From assembly GCA_903892515.1 (NCBI GenBank), contig CAITIS010000005.1, forward strand, positions 1-63,754: a stretch of 63,754 nt of DNA. Reading direction: 5' to 3'. The stretch is from an uncultured Planctomycetota bacterium. GTDB lineage: Bacteria; Planctomycetota; Phycisphaerae; SM23-33. A program made the translations under genes and the position numbers. Under the pieces are notes generated by a model that was not told the origin of the DNA, did not search any database, and was given only the letters and a program-made list of their open reading frames with translations. Of this stretch, positions 1-8,033 are shown one piece after another. Position 1 is the first letter of the stretch. Every line of letters starts with the position of its first letter.

Positions 1-1
1 G

Positions 2-187
2 ATCTTCGCCGAGACGGCCGTTCGGCTGCTGGATCACTACGTCAAGACGCAGTCGCCCTCGGGAAGCTGGGTGCATACGCTGTGGTACAAGTCAGAAGAG
101 GAGCAGACCTTCTGCTGGTCGGCCGACATTACCTTCGAGTACGGCGCGGAATTCAGCGACGTGGTCTACGACCTTTGCAGCCGGTAG
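2..187 (+). CDS. C-terminal fragment of a protein of unknown function
   Basis: Open frame entering from the left edge and ending at TAG 185-187; 61 residues remain (start IFAETAVRLLDHY, end VVYDLCSR). The fragment is rich in aromatic and acidic residues (WVHTLWYK, FCWSADITFEYG) and has no motif I recognise. It has normal G+C-rich codon use and converges on the metX-metW gene. Only the C terminus is visible, so no function is assigned. Confidence 0.6.
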   Translation: MFAETAVRLLDHYVKTQSPSGSWVHTLWYKSEEEQTFCWSADITFEYGAEFSDVVYDLCSR

Positions 188-191
188 GGGG

Positions 192-250
192 GTAGGGCGG
201 GCACTGCCCGCCGTTCTGTTAGGTGCCGCGGCGGGCGGTGCCCGCCCTAC
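192..250. repeat. Long imperfect inverted repeat between convergent genes
   Basis: Arm GTAGGGCGGGCA (192-203) is matched exactly by its reverse complement at 239-250, with further GC-rich complementarity inside the arms. The metX-metW stop codon lies inside the right arm. A second copy with the same GTAGGGCGGGCA arm lies at 31412-31479, so this is a dispersed family. It could act as a bidirectional transcript end, but no T-run follows. Confidence 0.7.
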
Positions 251-2097
251 TTTCTACTGATAACGAAGATGGCCAGGTCGGCGTTGAGGTTCGGATCGCC
301 GCTGACTTCACGCCTTGTCTCGGTGTTCAGCGCCACCAGGCGATGCACCGTCGCGCCCTTTTCTCGGCAATACTCCTGGAAGTCGGTGATGCTGAAAAAG
401 CGAATATTCGGCGTGTTGTACCACTTGTAGCGCAGCAGGCCGGGGGCCTCAGGGGCCTTGCCATGGGCGTACAACATCTCGCGTAGGGGCTTGTATCCGA
501 AGTTGGGAAAGCTCACCACGCACCGCCGCCCGACACGGAGCATGTCCTCCACCACCCGGTCGACGTTGCGGACCGTCTGCAACGTCCGCGACAGCGTCAC
601 GCAGTCGAAGCTCTTATCGCCGAAGATGCTCAGGCCTTCGTTCAGGTCGGCGTGGATGCAGTCGATGCCGCGGGCGATGCACGCCTTCACCGCCTGCTGG
701 TCGATCTCCACGCCCAGCAGCCGTTTGAAGGAACGCCGCTTGAGCCGCAGCAGTAATTGCCCGCCGCCGCAGCCAAGGTCCAGTGCGGTCTGGCCGCCGA
801 CTTCTTCGACGACCAGGCGTTCGAGTTGGTCATAGTCCACCCGCCGGCCGTGGAAGATGCTGGTGTCGGGCGCCTGGCCGTGGGCGTCTTCTTCGGCCTC
901 TTCTTTCCGGCCATGGCCGTTGCAGATCTTCGCCAGAAAGCCCGCCAGCAGCCCGCCGTGCATGTCCAGATCGTCCTTCAGCAAAAAGGCGTCGTGGCCA
1001 CTGTCGCTGCGGACATTGCAGTAGCTGGCGTTTTGTCCGTTGGCCAGCAGGGCACGCACAACCGCCAACGATTGCTCCGGCGGGAAGAGCCAATCGCTCG
1101 AAAAGCTCATCACCAGCCAGCGGCAGCGCGAGGGAGCGAGGCTCTTTTGCAGCGCCTTGCCTTCGCCCAGGTCGAAGGCGTCCATGGCCCGGCTCATGGC
1201 GATGTAGCTGTTGGCGTCGAATCGCTCCACGAACTTGTCGCCCTGGTGGGCGAGGTAGCTGGCGACCGAGGTGTCCTTTTCAAACTTGCTGACGATCTGT
1301 CGTGGGCTGCGCCGGTCGCCGCCGAATTTCTGACTCATGCTCTTTGGCGAGAGGTACGTGATGTGACCGATCATCCGCGCGATGGCCAGCCCGCCCACGT
1401 TGACGCTGGAAGGGAAGGTTCCATCGGCGTTGGGACGCGTTTCGTCATAGTACTGCCCGCCGCGGAAGGCGGGATCCTGCGTGATGGCGTTTCGGCCAAT
1501 GATGTCGAACGCCAGCGCCTGACTGGTCACCAGCGGGGCAGTCGCAATCGGCACAGCTGCGGCCACGCGATCAGGATGGCTCACGGCCCACTGCAGAACC
1601 TGCATGCCGCCCAGCGAGCCGCCCACGACCGCCAGCAGCTTCTTGATGCCGAGATGGTCGATGAGCATCCGCTGGGTCTCGACGATGTCGGCGATGGTGA
1701 TGGCGGGGAAGTTCGCCCCGTACGGCCGGCCGGTAGCGGGATTCAGCGTGTTGGGCCCGGTCGTGCCGCGGCAGCCGCCCAGGTTGTTCGGGCAGATCAC
1801 GAAATAGCGGTCGGTGTCGATGGCCTTGCCTGGCCCAATGACGACCTCCCACCAGCCGGGGTCGTCCTTGGCGTTGTGGCTGGCGACGTGGGAGTCGCCC
1901 GTGAGCGCGTGGCAGATCAGCACGGCGTTGTCGCGCTGTGCGTTCGGCTTGCCGTACGTCTCGTACACGACGCGAACGGCCGGCAATTTCTGACCACTTT
2001 GCAGCTTGATCGGGCCTTTGAAATCCGCGTGCTGCGCGTGGCGCAGCGGCCGGCTGCTACGGGTACTGTCGCTGCTTTCAAACTTGTCTTTCGACAT
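247..2097 (-). CDS. metX/metW: Fused homoserine O-acetyltransferase (MetX) and MetW methyltransferase-like protein
   Basis: 616 residues. Residues about 1-395 are the alpha/beta-hydrolase MetX: oxyanion region CHALTGDSH, nucleophile elbow GGSLGG with Ser161, and the SGHDAF motif that carries the catalytic histidine. This family acylates homoserine with acetyl-CoA (some members use succinyl-CoA). Residues about 415-616 are MetW, a class I SAM-methyltransferase fold with ALDLGCGGG. Elsewhere MetX and MetW are usually separate neighbouring genes, and MetW supports MetX activity; here they are one polypeptide with a charged linker (GRKEEAEEDAHGQ). It lies 105 bp downstream of metY on the same strand, presumably under the same SAM riboswitch. 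MetY directly upstream supports an O-acetylhomoserine product. Confidence 0.92.
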   Translation of the reverse strand: MSKDKFESSDSTRSSRPLRHAQHADFKGPIKLQSGQKLPAVRVVYETYGKPNAQRDNAVLICHALTGDSHVASHNAKDDPGWWEVVIGPGKAIDTDRYFVICPNNLGGCRGTTGPNTLNPATGRPYGANFPAITIADIVETQRMLIDHLGIKKLLAVVGGSLGGMQVLQWAVSHPDRVAAAVPIATAPLVTSQALAFDIIGRNAITQDPAFRGGQYYDETRPNADGTFPSSVNVGGLAIARMIGHITYLSPKSMSQKFGGDRRSPRQIVSKFEKDTSVASYLAHQGDKFVERFDANSYIAMSRAMDAFDLGEGKALQKSLAPSRCRWLVMSFSSDWLFPPEQSLAVVRALLANGQNASYCNVRSDSGHDAFLLKDDLDMHGGLLAGFLAKICNGHGRKEEAEEDAHGQAPDTSIFHGRRVDYDQLERLVVEEVGGQTALDLGCGGGQLLLRLKRRSFKRLLGVEIDQQAVKACIARGIDCIHADLNEGLSIFGDKSFDCVTLSRTLQTVRNVDRVVEDMLRVGRRCVVSFPNFGYKPLREMLYAHGKAPEAPGLLRYKWYNTPNIRFFSITDFQEYCREKGATVHRLVALNTETRREVSGDPNLNADLAIFVISRK

Positions 2098-2202
2098 ATC
2101 GATCCTCTTGTCGCGGGCGCTACGCCTGCCGTCCTGGGTGCCTGATCGTCCCAGGTGGGACTCGGCTTCAAAAAGCGAAGCCTCGGCCCGCCCTACACGG
2201 CA

Positions 2203-3501
2203 TTACTGCTGGGCCGCGTGCAGGGCCTGGTCCAGGTCGGCCTTGATGTCATCGGCGTCCTCGATGCCCACGCACAGCCGGATGAATTCCGGGCTGATGC
2301 CGGCGGCCCGTTGCTCATCGTCGGACAACTGCTGGTGCGTCGTGGAGGCCGGGTGAATGACCAGCGTCTTGGCGTCGCCGATGTTGGCCAGGTGGCTGCA
2401 CAACTGCACGGCGTTGATGAACTTCACGCCCGCCGCTCTGCCGCCCTTGATACCAAAGCCGATGATCGCGCCGGAGCCGTCCGGCAGGTACTTCTGCGCC
2501 AGCTTGTGACTGACGTGATTGGCCAAGCCGGGGTAATTCACCCACTCCACGGCCTTGTGCGCCGACAACCACCGCGCCAGTTCCAAGGCGTTGGCACAAT
2601 GCCGCGGCATCCGCAGGTGCAGCGTCTCCAGGCCCAGCAGGAACAGCCAGGCCGCAAACGGGCTCATGCACGCCCCGGTGTCGCGCAGCCAGTGCGTGCG
2701 GGCGTGCACGGCGAACGCGATGTTGCCGGCGCCCTTGAGGGCCTCGGTGAAGACCATGCCGTGATAGGCCGGATCGGGCTGGCAGAACTCGGACCACTTC
2801 GTGGGATCATCGTCCCAGCGGAACTTGCCGCCGTCGACGATCGCGCCGCCGACATGCACGCCATGGCCGCCGATGTACTTGGTGGTCGAGTACACCACGA
2901 TGTCGGCCCCGTGCTCCAGCGGCCGGAAGATCGCCGGCGTGGCCACGGTATTGTCCACGATCACCGGCAGGCCGTGGCGATGGGCGATCTCGGCCACCTT
3001 GGCGAAGTCGGGGATGTCGTTCTTGGGATTGCCGATCGTCTCGACGTAGACGCAACGCGTGTTGTCGTCGATGAGTGCTTCGATCTTCTCCGGCTCGCCC
3101 GTCGGGAAGAACCTCGCCTCGATGCCCAGCCGGCGGAAGGTCTGCGTGAAGAGCGTCCACGTCCCGCCGTACAGGCTGGTGGCCGAGACGATGTTTTGTC
3201 CTGACTTGGTGATGGTCAGAATCGCCGCCGTGATGGCTGCCATGCCGCTGGCGAAGGCCAATCCCGCGGCGCCGCCGTCCAGCGCCGCCAGCCGCTGCTC
3301 CAGCACGTCGTTGGTTGGGTTCTGCAGCCGGGAGTAGATGTTGCCGAACTCCTTCAGGGCGAACAGGTCGGCGGCGTGCTGCGTGTCGTGGAAGCTGTAC
3401 GCTGCCGTAGCGTAGATGGGCACGGCGCGGGCGCCGGTGGTGGGATCGGGCCGTTGCCCCGCGTGAATGGCCTTGGTGCCAAGACGATAACTGTCGGTCA
3501 T
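2203..3501 (-). CDS. metY: O-acetylhomoserine sulfhydrylase (aminocarboxypropyltransferase), PLP-dependent
   Basis: 432 residues, Cys/Met-metabolism PLP family. It makes homocysteine from O-acetylhomoserine and sulfide. Visible signatures: N-terminal [39 protein letters not shown], and the PLP-lysine motif [12 protein letters not shown]. The long insert around [14 protein letters not shown] and the [11 protein letters not shown] segment are typical of the MetY branch rather than MetB/MetC. The frame is open further upstream, but ATG 3499-3501 is the start because AAAGGAG lies just before it. It is the first gene after a SAM-I riboswitch and is followed by metX-metW. Confidence 0.95.
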   Translation of the reverse strand: MTDSYRLGTKAIHAGQRPDPTTGARAVPIYATAAYSFHDTQHAADLFALKEFGNIYSRLQNPTNDVLEQRLAALDGGAAGLAFASGMAAITAAILTITKSGQNIVSATSLYGGTWTLFTQTFRRLGIEARFFPTGEPEKIEALIDDNTRCVYVETIGNPKNDIPDFAKVAEIAHRHGLPVIVDNTVATPAIFRPLEHGADIVVYSTTKYIGGHGVHVGGAIVDGGKFRWDDDPTKWSEFCQPDPAYHGMVFTEALKGAGNIAFAVHARTHWLRDTGACMSPFAAWLFLLGLETLHLRMPRHCANALELARWLSAHKAVEWVNYPGLANHVSHKLAQKYLPDGSGAIIGFGIKGGRAAGVKFINAVQLCSHLANIGDAKTLVIHPASTTHQQLSDDEQRAAGISPEFIRLCVGIEDADDIKADLDQALHAAQQ

Positions 3502-3504
3502 GGA

Positions 3505-3552
3505 CGAACTCCTTTCACGGCATTTGCGCAGCGGCCGAAGCGTGGGAGTTCG
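3505..3552 (-). promoter_or_regulatory. Shine-Dalgarno-sequestering hairpin upstream of metY
   Basis: On the minus strand, CGAACTCC (3545-3552) is perfectly complementary to GGAGTTCG (3505-3512), and the latter contains the metY ribosome-binding GGAG. The 8-bp stem lies between the SAM-I aptamer and the start codon. No T-rich intrinsic terminator is seen in this leader, so translational rather than transcriptional control is inferred. Confidence 0.6.
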
Positions 3553-3616
3553 ATGGGGGTGGGCGTCGGCCCATCCATTCTTGCCGCATCGCCCGAGTTC
3601 TGGCGGGCGTGTCGGC

Positions 3617-3718
3617 CGCATCGTTCCCTTTCGGGCTGGCTATGGCACCTTCTCCCAGGGCTGGGGCAGGTTGCCGTGCGTTCACAGGGCCAAGGACCCT
3701 CACGCACTCTTGATGCCG
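3617..3718 (-). promoter_or_regulatory. SAM-I (S-box) riboswitch
   Basis: The minus-strand leader folds into the SAM-I architecture. P1 is GGCATC/GATGC. P2 is GTGCGT/ACGCAC with kink-turn GA and TGA, plus a GGG/CCC extension. The conserved GGCAACC lies before P3 (CCCAG/CTGGG) and AAGGTGCC follows it. P4 is CCC-GAAA-GGG, after which P1 closes. It sits just after a strong promoter and 115 nt before metY, fitting repression of methionine synthesis by SAM. Confidence 0.92.
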
Positions 3719-3726
3719 TCAGAGAC

Positions 3727-3755
3727 AGAATAGCCCCGGCCAAGCGGAAGGTCAA
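3727..3755 (-). promoter_or_regulatory. Sigma70-type promoter of the metY-metXW unit
   Basis: Minus strand: -35 TTGACC (3750-3755), 17-nt spacer, -10 TATTCT (3727-3732). Transcription would begin a few bases before P1 of the SAM-I riboswitch, as expected for a riboswitch leader. Confidence 0.75.
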
Positions 3756-3772
3756 GCCGAAATGTGAGCAAC

Positions 3773-3811
3773 AAAAAACGACAGCGCCACCGCTTGGGGC
3801 GGCGCTGTCGT
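3773..3811 (-). terminator. Rho-independent terminator after the ACP gene
   Basis: Minus strand: an 11-bp perfect stem (ACGACAGCGCC with GGCGCTGTCGT), 12-nt loop, then a run of six T (3773-3778). It lies 24 bp past the stop of the last gene of the nagB-ACP unit and insulates it from the metY promoter. Confidence 0.88.
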
Positions 3812-3834
3812 GACAAGTCGCAATACTGCGGCGA

Positions 3835-4080
3835 TTACTTCAGGTACTTCTGGATGAACGCGGCGGCGTCGGCGACGCTCTGGACTGACAGGGCGTCTTC
3901 GGCGTCCATCTCGATGTTGAACTCTTCCTCGAAGGCGGCCACGAGTTGGATCGACTGGGTGCTCTCGGCGCCCAGGTCGAACACGAAGTTGCTCTCGGCC
4001 TTGATCATGCCGGGATCCACATTGAGGACCCGGGCGGTCACCTTCACGACGCGGTCAATTACTTCCTGATTATTGGCCAT
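3835..4080 (-). CDS. Acyl carrier protein (second ACP of the cluster)
   Basis: 81 residues, four-helix ACP fold. The phosphopantetheine site is DLGAESTQSIQL; the serine after E matches the DSL serine of AcpP. An acidic helix II follows (FEEEFNIEMD). The QS after the attachment serine differs from the usual DSLDTVE of housekeeping AcpP, and no fabD, fabG or fabF gene is adjacent. It shares most of its core with the other ACP of this cluster (7663-7917). Last gene before the terminator at 3773-3811. Likely a dedicated carrier for the two enzymes just upstream. Confidence 0.9.
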   Translation of the reverse strand: MANNQEVIDRVVKVTARVLNVDPGMIKAESNFVFDLGAESTQSIQLVAAFEEEFNIEMDAEDALSVQSVADAAAFIQKYLK

Positions 4081-4151
4081 TGCTGTATCTGCTCCCGTTC
4101 TAACGAAACTTAGGAATTATGACAGCCCTTGCTGCACGCAAAGGCCCGGTT

Positions 4152-6050
4152 TCACTTCACGACGATGCGGGCTTCGGTTACCGACCAGCCCTTGCTGGCC
4201 GAAGCGCCCTTGATCTCCACCTCGGCCACCTGCGGCATGTCGGCCAACATCTGGCCCACGGCCACGAGCGACTTCTGCACTGCGACCAAATCGGCCTTGC
4301 CTTCGAGCACCTTGGCGCCCTTGACGGTGCTGACCATGCGCTCGGCACACTGCAGGCCGAAGGGTGCCACGCTGTAGGCCACGTCGCTGAAGGCATCGGC
4401 CATCTCTTTGCTGGCCGCAAAGCCCAGTACCGGTCCGAACGTCGCGTCCTGCCGGCCGACCATGAGCACTTCATGATTGCCGTTGGCGGCGCCGTTCATG
4501 GTGATGCCATACGCCTTGAGCAACGCCTGGGTATCGGCTGCGGTCAACGCACCGCTCTTGCCCTTGACAGCGGCCTCGGCTCCGGCCTTGTCGGCAGAGA
4601 CAGGCTTGTCCGTCTGCGGCTTCTGCGCACGCCATTCCAAGATACGCTGAATGTTCGCCATTGCCTGGGCGGCATATTCGGGCATCAGGAAGTGCGGCGT
4701 GTGATTGGCCAGCAACCTCTTCACGCCGACGGCAACGTCCAGACCGCCCATGAAGCTGACGGCCACCGGCTTGCCGATCTTGCGCTGCACGTCCGTGCAA
4801 GCCTGGGCGATGTTTTCCACGTCTGTCATGGAGTGGGGGGTGAGGATGACAATGGCCTGGTCAACGTTCTTGTCGGCCAGGGACAGTTCCAGGCACTTGC
4901 CGTAGCGCTCGCTCCGGCCATCGCCCAGCACGTCCACGGGGTTCTTCACGCTGGCCGTCGCCGGCACACTTTCGCGCAGGGCGGCGGTGGTGGCGGGTTC
5001 GAACTTGGCGATCTCCAGCTTGCCGCTGGTGACGGCGGCGTCGGTGCAGAGTACGCCGGGGCCGCCGGTGTTGGTCACGATGGCCAGCCGGTTGCCCTTG
5101 GGCAGCGGCTGATACGCCAGCATCATGGCGTGGTCGAACAGTTCCTGGAAGCTGCCGCAGCGGATGATGCCGCCCTCGCGGAAGACGGAATCAACGATGG
5201 CGTCATCGCTGGCCCGGCTGCCGGTATGGCTGCTGGCGGCGACGGCGCCGCGGGCGGTCCGGCCGCTCTTGATGGCGACGATGGGCTTGGGATTGTTGCC
5301 GCGCGTGATTTTGCTGGCGGCCTCGATCAACTTCCGGGCGTTCACGCCCAGTTCCTCCAAGTACATCATGATGACGTGCGTCTGGTCGTCCGCATGGAGG
5401 TAGTTAAGCAGGTCAACGTCGCTCACGCCGGCCTTGTTGCCGAAGCTCACGAACTTGGTGAAGCCGATCTGGTGCTCCATCGCATAGTCCAAGGCGGCGG
5501 CGCACATGCCGCCGGACTGGCTCATGAACCCGATCTGGCCATGGTATGGCATCTTCTTGGAGAAGCTGGCGTTCATGCCGACGGCCGGGTCGGCGTTGAT
5601 CGTGCCGAAGCAATTCGGTCCGATCATGTTGATGCCGTATTCCTTGATGATGTCCTTGATGCGGGCCTCGCGCTTGGCGCCTTCTTCGGTGCCCAGTTCG
5701 CGGAAGCCGGCCGAGATCATGATGACCGACTTGATGCCCTTCTTGCCGCACATCTCCAGCGCGCGATCACAGACGTTGGCCGGCAGAATGATAATCCCCA
5801 GGTCAATCTCGTCCTCGACGTCGGTGACGTACTGGTACGCCGGCACCGAGCAGATCGACTTCTTGCCCGGGGCGATGGGGTACAGCGTGCCCTGGTAGCC
5901 GGAATAAAGAATGTTGTAGAAGCAATCGTACGGGACGGTGCCCGGTGTCTTCGTGACGCCCAGCACGGCGATATTGCGCGGACAAAAAATCTTATCCAGC
6001 GCGTGGGGGCCGCCCATCGTGCCAACCTTGGCTGCGGACTGCGCGTTCAT
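4152..6050 (-). CDS. ADP-forming acyl-CoA synthetase-like protein with incomplete ATP-grasp domain
   Basis: 632 residues. Residues about 15-465 match the alpha part of NDP-forming acyl-CoA synthetases: a CoA-binding Rossmann domain (NIAVLGVTKTPG), FMSQSGG, and the phospho-histidine motif SSHTGS (His275). Residues about 500-632 align with the beta part, but after LLKAYGIT the chain jumps straight to EVLMVGRQDATFGPVLGF. The first half of the ATP-grasp domain, roughly 95 residues that normally hold the adenine and lysine contacts, is missing. No frameshift is visible and the ends are in frame, so this looks like an evolved form rather than decay. It may transfer acyl groups or bind CoA or ACP without making ATP, or obtain the ATP-binding part elsewhere. 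It lies between the Re-citrate-synthase-like gene and an ACP. Confidence 0.75.
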   Translation of the reverse strand: MNAQSAAKVGTMGGPHALDKIFCPRNIAVLGVTKTPGTVPYDCFYNILYSGYQGTLYPIAPGKKSICSVPAYQYVTDVEDEIDLGIIILPANVCDRALEMCGKKGIKSVIMISAGFRELGTEEGAKREARIKDIIKEYGINMIGPNCFGTINADPAVGMNASFSKKMPYHGQIGFMSQSGGMCAAALDYAMEHQIGFTKFVSFGNKAGVSDVDLLNYLHADDQTHVIMMYLEELGVNARKLIEAASKITRGNNPKPIVAIKSGRTARGAVAASSHTGSRASDDAIVDSVFREGGIIRCGSFQELFDHAMMLAYQPLPKGNRLAIVTNTGGPGVLCTDAAVTSGKLEIAKFEPATTAALRESVPATASVKNPVDVLGDGRSERYGKCLELSLADKNVDQAIVILTPHSMTDVENIAQACTDVQRKIGKPVAVSFMGGLDVAVGVKRLLANHTPHFLMPEYAAQAMANIQRILEWRAQKPQTDKPVSADKAGAEAAVKGKSGALTAADTQALLKAYGITMNGAANGNHEVLMVGRQDATFGPVLGFAASKEMADAFSDVAYSVAPFGLQCAERMVSTVKGAKVLEGKADLVAVQKSLVAVGQMLADMPQVAEVEIKGASASKGWSVTEARIVVK

Positions 6051-6075
6051 GCTAAAGAGTCTCCTCTACAGATGG

Positions 6076-6147
6076 CACAGCCGCCCTCGGCTGTGTAAGT
6101 CCTGGGCCACTCAACACCGAATTTGTCGCGCCTGAGGGCGGGCGCGA
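6076..6147. repeat. Palindromic intergenic repeats (CACAGCCG family)
   Basis: CACAGCCG-ccct-CGGCTGTG (6076-6095) followed by TCGCGCC...GGCGCGA (6126-6147), inside the 102-bp gap between two cluster genes. The same first palindrome recurs in at least four other gaps of the window. Confidence 0.75.
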
Positions 6148-6152
6148 TTTCG

Positions 6153-7544
6153 TTACATGCCGCGACGATACTTCTGCCAGTAGTCAGGCAGCAATTCCTT
6201 GACCTTGGCTTCCAACTCTTCGTCGCTGATGGCCGTCAGCCGGCCTTCCTTCTCGTACTGGTCCATGACCCAGCGGGCGATGGCGTGGACCTTGATCTTG
6301 TTGATCTTGTCCTCGCCCTTGAGGCCGAAGAAGTCGTTGACCCAGATCACCACGCCGTCGGCGCCGCTCTTGTCGGTAATCATCACGCGCGGCGGCTTGC
6401 CCAGCAGCTTGGTGGTGTCGAAGATGTTGTAGATCCGCTCGTCCTGGCGCAACCCGCCGGCGTGGATGCCGGCGCGCGTCACATTGAACGCCCGGCCAAC
6501 GAACGGGTAATTGTCCGGGATCGGCAGGCCGATGGAACGCATGTAATCGGCCAGCTCCGTGACGACGGCCGTGTTGATGCCGCACAGGCCGCCCTTGATG
6601 CCAATGTATTCCATGATGGCGCTTTCGAGCGGCGGGTTGCCGCAGCGCTCGCCGTAACCGAACAGGGTGGCGTTGAGGGCATTGCAGCCGTACAGCCAGG
6701 CCGTGCCGCCGTTAATGTGCACCTTGTGGAAGTCGTTGTGGCCGTGCCATTCCAGCCGGTCGCTCGGCACGCCGCACTCGTGGGTCATCTTGTAGATCAG
6801 CTTGGGCACGCTGCGCGGCAGGGCGGCGCCGGGGTAGCTCAGGCCAAAGCCCATGGTGTCGCACAGCCGGATCTTGACCGACAACTCCGGCGGCACGTCG
6901 CGGCTCATCTCCATGAGCTTGTCGACGAACGGCAGCACGAAGCCGTCGATGTCCGCGCGCGTCACGTCTTCCAGGTGACACCGCGGCCGGACGCCGGCTT
7001 CAAACGCAGCGGCCACCACTTCGCAATAGCTCTCCATGGCCAGCTTGCGGTCGAACTTGAGCTTGCTGAAAATGTGGTAGTCCGAGCAACTCGTGAGCAT
7101 GCCCGTTTCCTTCAGCCCGGTCTCCTTGACGAGGCGGAAGTCGCCCTTGACCGCACGAATCCAGCCGGTAACCTCGGGGAACTTGTGGCCCAGGCTGCGG
7201 CAGCGGTCCAGCGCCAGCCGGTCGTTCTTGGTGTACAGGAAGAACTCGGTCTGGCGGATCACGCCGTTGGGGCCGCCCAGCTTGGCCAGGAGGTCGTAGA
7301 TGTGAACCATCTGATCGACCGTGTAGGGCGGGCGGGCCTGCTGGCCGTCGCGGAAGGTCGTGTCGGTGATGACGATGTCACGCGTCTTCATGTCCTTTGG
7401 ATCGAACGTGACCGGCTTACCGTCGATGTACTCCACAGCCGGACCGTCAAAGACGATCTTGGGCGGCAGGCTGTAGTCGAAGACGTCGTCCAGGAAATTT
7501 GGCTGAGAAACGTTGACCAGGGCGTGTGACTTCTTGTCGCTCAT
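6153..7544 (-). CDS. DRE-TIM metallolyase-family condensing enzyme, Re-citrate-synthase-like
   Basis: 463 residues. Motif I is DTTFRDGQQARPP (Arg65, Asp66); the metal site is HGHND (His267, His269, Asp271); the glycine-rich loop is GYGERCGN (297-304). These place it with isopropylmalate, homocitrate, citramalate and Re-citrate synthases, which join acetyl-CoA to a 2-oxo acid. DGQQARPPYTV, SCSDYHI, RPRCHLEDVTRAD and the C-terminal TRAGIHAGG with ITDKSG resemble, as I recall them, the Re-citrate synthases of strict anaerobes more than LeuA. It lacks the full LeuA regulatory domain (463 against about 510 residues or more). Oxaloacetate plus acetyl-CoA to citrate is the best guess. The flanking ACPs raise the possibility of an ACP-bound substrate. 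Confidence 0.72.
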   Translation of the reverse strand: MSDKKSHALVNVSQPNFLDDVFDYSLPPKIVFDGPAVEYIDGKPVTFDPKDMKTRDIVITDTTFRDGQQARPPYTVDQMVHIYDLLAKLGGPNGVIRQTEFFLYTKNDRLALDRCRSLGHKFPEVTGWIRAVKGDFRLVKETGLKETGMLTSCSDYHIFSKLKFDRKLAMESYCEVVAAAFEAGVRPRCHLEDVTRADIDGFVLPFVDKLMEMSRDVPPELSVKIRLCDTMGFGLSYPGAALPRSVPKLIYKMTHECGVPSDRLEWHGHNDFHKVHINGGTAWLYGCNALNATLFGYGERCGNPPLESAIMEYIGIKGGLCGINTAVVTELADYMRSIGLPIPDNYPFVGRAFNVTRAGIHAGGLRQDERIYNIFDTTKLLGKPPRVMITDKSGADGVVIWVNDFFGLKGEDKINKIKVHAIARWVMDQYEKEGRLTAISDEELEAKVKELLPDYWQKYRRGM

Positions 7545-7662
7545 GAGTTCCTCTTACCTTCAATGACGGCCCACGACCACCTGGCCGCGAGCCGTTCAAT
7601 CGTCCGATTCACCGTCCAGTAGCCACAGCAGCCGCCGGACGTGCTGACAAATCTTCAGGGCG

Positions 7663-7917
7663 TTAGATCTGGACGCCCTGTTCCTTGCAGACCTTGGTGA
7701 TGAACGCCACGGCAGCGCCGACATTGTCGACGGACAAGGCCGCGTCTTCGTCCATCTCGATGCCGAACTCTTCCTCGAAGTTCGCCACCAGTTCGATAGA
7801 CTGTACGCTCTCAGCCCCGAGATCCACGGTGAAACTGTCGGTCATCTTGATCGTGGCGACATCGAGATTCAGCACTCGTGCCGTTACCTTCTTCACGCGT
7901 TCTTCAACACTCGCCAT
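7663..7917 (-). CDS. Acyl carrier protein (first ACP of the cluster)
   Basis: 84 residues with attachment site DLGAESVQSIEL and acidic FEEEFGIEMD. ATG 7915-7917 is chosen because CAGGAG lies 7 bases before it; a longer frame would start inside the leader. Its sequence is close to the other ACP (3835-4080) in the segment VTARVLN and around the serine, so the two look like a duplication that now flanks the synthase and synthetase genes. The C terminus (CKEQGVQI) carries a cysteine, uncommon in AcpP. Confidence 0.9.
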   Translation of the reverse strand: MASVEERVKKVTARVLNLDVATIKMTDSFTVDLGAESVQSIELVANFEEEFGIEMDEDAALSVDNVGAAVAFITKVCKEQGVQI

Positions 7918-7972
7918 GGCAAAACTCCTGACTGGTTTGGCACGAGATTCGGTTCGTGCGGTCAAGCCCTCC

Positions 7973-8017
7973 CGGCCGCGAGACTTTCAGAGATGCGATC
8001 CCTGTGCCTCGCGGCCG
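7973..8017 (-). repeat. Inverted repeat in the leader of the first ACP gene
   Basis: CGGCCGCGAG (7973-7982) and its exact complement CTCGCGGCCG (8008-8017) form a 10-bp stem with a 25-nt loop in the gap after the nucleotidyltransferase gene. No T-run follows on the minus strand, so a stabilising or processing hairpin is more likely than a terminator. Confidence 0.5.
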
Positions 8018-8033
8018 AGGTGGCGGTGCGTTG

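Noticed and set aside
4119..6098. Long open frames antisense to real genes (for example opposite the acyl-CoA synthetase homologue, carB at 15692-18625, and the DUF5107 gene at 37653-40028)
   Set aside because: G+C-rich codon bias leaves the opposite strand free of stops. The predicted proteins are His/Arg/Ala-rich with no domain, while the sense frames hold clear families and start signals.
7973..8017. Terminator splitting the nagB/GlmU-like genes from the ACP cluster
   Set aside because: No T-run follows the stem on the minus strand, so read-through is assumed.
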